Shown: one piece after another, positions 62,663-64,000 of the stretch | How the letters are laid out: each line of letters opens with the position of its first letter | Position numbering within the stretch: position 1 is the first letter of the stretch | Origin: Persicitalea jodogahamensis | GTDB lineage: Bacteria > Bacteroidota > Bacteroidia > Cytophagales > Spirosomataceae | Direction of reading: 5' to 3' | NCBI RefSeq assembly: GCF_014651615.1 | Contig: NZ_BMXF01000001.1 | Location: 963,731 to 1,027,730 of the forward strand | Length of the DNA: 64,000 nt | The notes under the pieces: generated by a model | What the model was told of the DNA's origin: nothing | Seen by the model: the letters and a program-made list of their open reading frames with translations, nothing else | Databases searched by the model: none | Made by a program: the position numbers and the translations under genes

Positions 62663-63727
62663 ATGAACAGTGCTTTAAGATTAGTTTTCTCCTCTTGTTT
62701 TCTATTGCTAACCTTTGTGTCCAGCGTATTCGCGCAGTCGGATGGCGACTTGGAAAAATATCGGGTAGTTTACAAAGGAGATAAAGGGCCGGGAGTGGGA
62801 AAAAACATCGTTTTGATCGCCACTGATCACGAGTACCGTAGCGAGGAGAGTCTGCCGGAATTGGCTAAGATTCTGGCCAAGCGCTATGGATTCAATTGCA
62901 CGGTGATTTTTGCCCTTGATGAAGAAGACAATATTCTGCCGGGTGGTTCGAACCTGCGTGGACTGGAAATTCTGGACAAGGCCGATCTGATGGTACTTTT
63001 CACCCGCTTCTCGGATTTTTCTGATGAGGAAATGCAGCATTTTGATAACTACCTGAAGCGCGGTGGTCCTATCGTGGCTCTGCGCACCTCGACCCACGCT
63101 TTTAATATTAAAAATCACCCGAACTGGCAGCATTACGACTACCGCTATGACGGGCCAAAAAAAGCGTGGAAAAATGGTTTCGGCGAATACGTTCTGGGCG
63201 AAACCTGGGTGAGTCATTACGGTACCAATCACAAACAATCGTCACGGCTGATCATTGAAGAAAGCCAGAAAAATAACCCCATTCTGAGAGGCGTAAAGGA
63301 TATGTGGGTACAATCGGGGGCTTACACCGCTGACCCAACCGAAGGTAGTTTAATTCTGGCGAAAGATCAGCCATTGAACGGCATGACACCTGATTCGCCC
63401 ATCGATCCCACCAAGCAGCCTGTCCCAGTTGCCTGGACGCGCACCTACCAACTTGAAGGCGGCAAGCCGGGTCGGGCCTTTACCACCACGCACGGGGCCT
63501 CCGAAGACATTTTGAACGAAGGTTTCCGCCGGATGCTAATCAACGCAGCTTTCTGGGCGATGGGCATGGAAAACAAAATCAAAGCCAACAACGATGTTGC
63601 TCTCGTTGGCCCTTATAACCCAACTACCTTTAATTTCAGTGGCTATAAGGCCAATGTGAAGCCCAGTATGCTGGCAGGCTACGAATCACTGATCATGCCG
63701 GGTAAGGTAGTAGAGAAAAGTAAATAA
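62663..63727 (+). CDS. Secreted ThuA-like domain protein
   Basis: Protein of 354 residues with a cleavable signal (SSCFLLLTFVSSVFAQ). The ThuA-like domain (about 50-300) has GKNIVLIATDHEYRSEESL, ADLMVLFTRFSDFSDEEM, GGPIVALRTSTHAFN and a late AWTRTYQLEGGKPGRAFTTTHGASED. It is a paralogue of the lipoprotein at 44724, but soluble or periplasmic and with a longer C-terminal tail. It begins 2 nt after the isomerase stop, so it is in the same transcript. Its position next to DUF1080 and TIM-barrel genes supports a keto-sugar role. Confidence 0.88.
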   Translation: MNSALRLVFSSCFLLLTFVSSVFAQSDGDLEKYRVVYKGDKGPGVGKNIVLIATDHEYRSEESLPELAKILAKRYGFNCTVIFALDEEDNILPGGSNLRGLEILDKADLMVLFTRFSDFSDEEMQHFDNYLKRGGPIVALRTSTHAFNIKNHPNWQHYDYRYDGPKKAWKNGFGEYVLGETWVSHYGTNHKQSSRLIIEESQKNNPILRGVKDMWVQSGAYTADPTEGSLILAKDQPLNGMTPDSPIDPTKQPVPVAWTRTYQLEGGKPGRAFTTTHGASEDILNEGFRRMLINAAFWAMGMENKIKANNDVALVGPYNPTTFNFSGYKANVKPSMLAGYESLIMPGKVVEKSK

Positions 63728-63748
63728 TATTCACCCATTGTTAATAAA

Positions 63749-64000
63749 ATGACTGACGCAAACACGCTTCCTTTCCGTTTCGGCTCCGAAGTATACACCT
63801 GGTTTATGGCGGGCAATGGCACCGTTCACGCCAATCGCCTCGATCACATGATCGAAGTAATCGCCAAAGCCGGGTTCGCAGGAATCCAGCCTATTTTCCC
63901 TTGGATGGGGCCATTAAAAGACCCGCAAAAACTGGCCGATAAACTGAAAGAACAAGGCATCGAACTAGCTGCGCTTTCGCTGCCCTTTGAGTGGAATGGT
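63749..64000 (+). CDS. Sugar phosphate isomerase/epimerase, N-terminal part (cut by window edge)
   Basis: First 84 codons of a second TIM-barrel enzyme: it starts MTDANTLPFRFGSEVYTWFM and continues with HANRLDHMIEVIAKAGFAGIQPIFPWMGPL and KLKEQGIELAALSLPFEWNG. The pattern is that of the xylose-isomerase-like TIM-barrel family. It lies 21 bp after the ThuA gene on the same strand. The metal site is beyond the edge, so the subtype is open. Confidence 0.8.
   Translation, partial: MTDANTLPFRFGSEVYTWFMAGNGTVHANRLDHMIEVIAKAGFAGIQPIFPWMGPLKDPQKLADKLKEQGIELAALSLPFEWNG

Noticed and set aside
1-64000. tRNA or rRNA genes
   Set aside because: No cloverleaf with T-arm GGTTCGAAT-like sequence or rRNA segment was recognised anywhere in the window by eye.

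Overview
The window is a 64 kb piece of a Bacteroidota chromosome, most likely Cytophagales (Spirosomataceae-like); this placement is inferred from gene content, not from a 16S gene. The evidence is a SusC/SusD pair, GldE, DUF2851, a Bacteroidota-type AMP nucleosidase, a 29-residue mS38/COX24-like protein, starts without Shine-Dalgarno sequences, and TAnnTTTG promoter boxes (for example 12930, 28445, 31571 and 39370).

Layout. 0-12 kb: a partial ECF sigma factor, a two-repeat PepSY-like lipoprotein, an SGNH/sialate-esterase-like protein, an Lrp/AsnC regulator divergent from B12-dependent methionine synthase (metH), an alpha-amylase without a recognisable start codon, Maf, a MarR regulator followed by YceI, and a restriction-like HsdR_N protein. 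12-21 kb: AMP nucleosidase, CCA-adding enzyme, DUF2851, MtgA, a haem-containing sugar dehydrogenase lipoprotein, and a TonB-plug/MG2 protein without a beta-barrel. 21.5-24.4 kb: an AT-rich transposon-like island. 24.4-33 kb: HMG-CoA lyase and the housekeeping set RNase G, mS38-like protein, TPR protein, HU, MutY, SSB, GldE and IMP dehydrogenase. 33-44 kb: RmlD-like reductase, cyclophilin, lipoproteins, a BamA/TamA-like barrel, CBM9, Lgt, YidD, MoxR, PrmC, RibD and a sialate O-acetylesterase. 44.7-52.5 kb: a ThuA lipoprotein, a complete RND efflux operon, and beside it the wreck of a TetR repressor. 53-64 kb: a carbohydrate locus with SusC, SusD, a PVC-type haem protein, a DUF1080 protein, two TIM-barrel isomerases/epimerases (one cut by the window edge) and a second ThuA protein.

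The most unusual region is 21456-24361. It is bounded by 25-bp near-identical terminal inverted repeats and holds an IS1595-family transposase that appears dead twice over (first catalytic Asp is Asn, and a one-base shift in an A6 tract). It also carries a 269-residue winged-helix passenger protein, a 45-residue Cys protein bracketed by short direct repeats, and between them two tandem modules of about 115 nt. Both modules fold into the same three-way junction, share an identical 28-nt core, and have helices that differ in sequence while pairing is kept. G-U pairs place the RNA on the + strand. I do not recognise this RNA; it is the best candidate for an undescribed system here.

How genes work together. 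The 53-64 kb locus reads as glycan import followed by processing through families linked to 3-keto-sugar metabolism. The RND operon seems to have lost its local repressor. MarR-YceI and Lrp-metH look like regulator-target pairs, each with an inverted repeat between or beside the genes.
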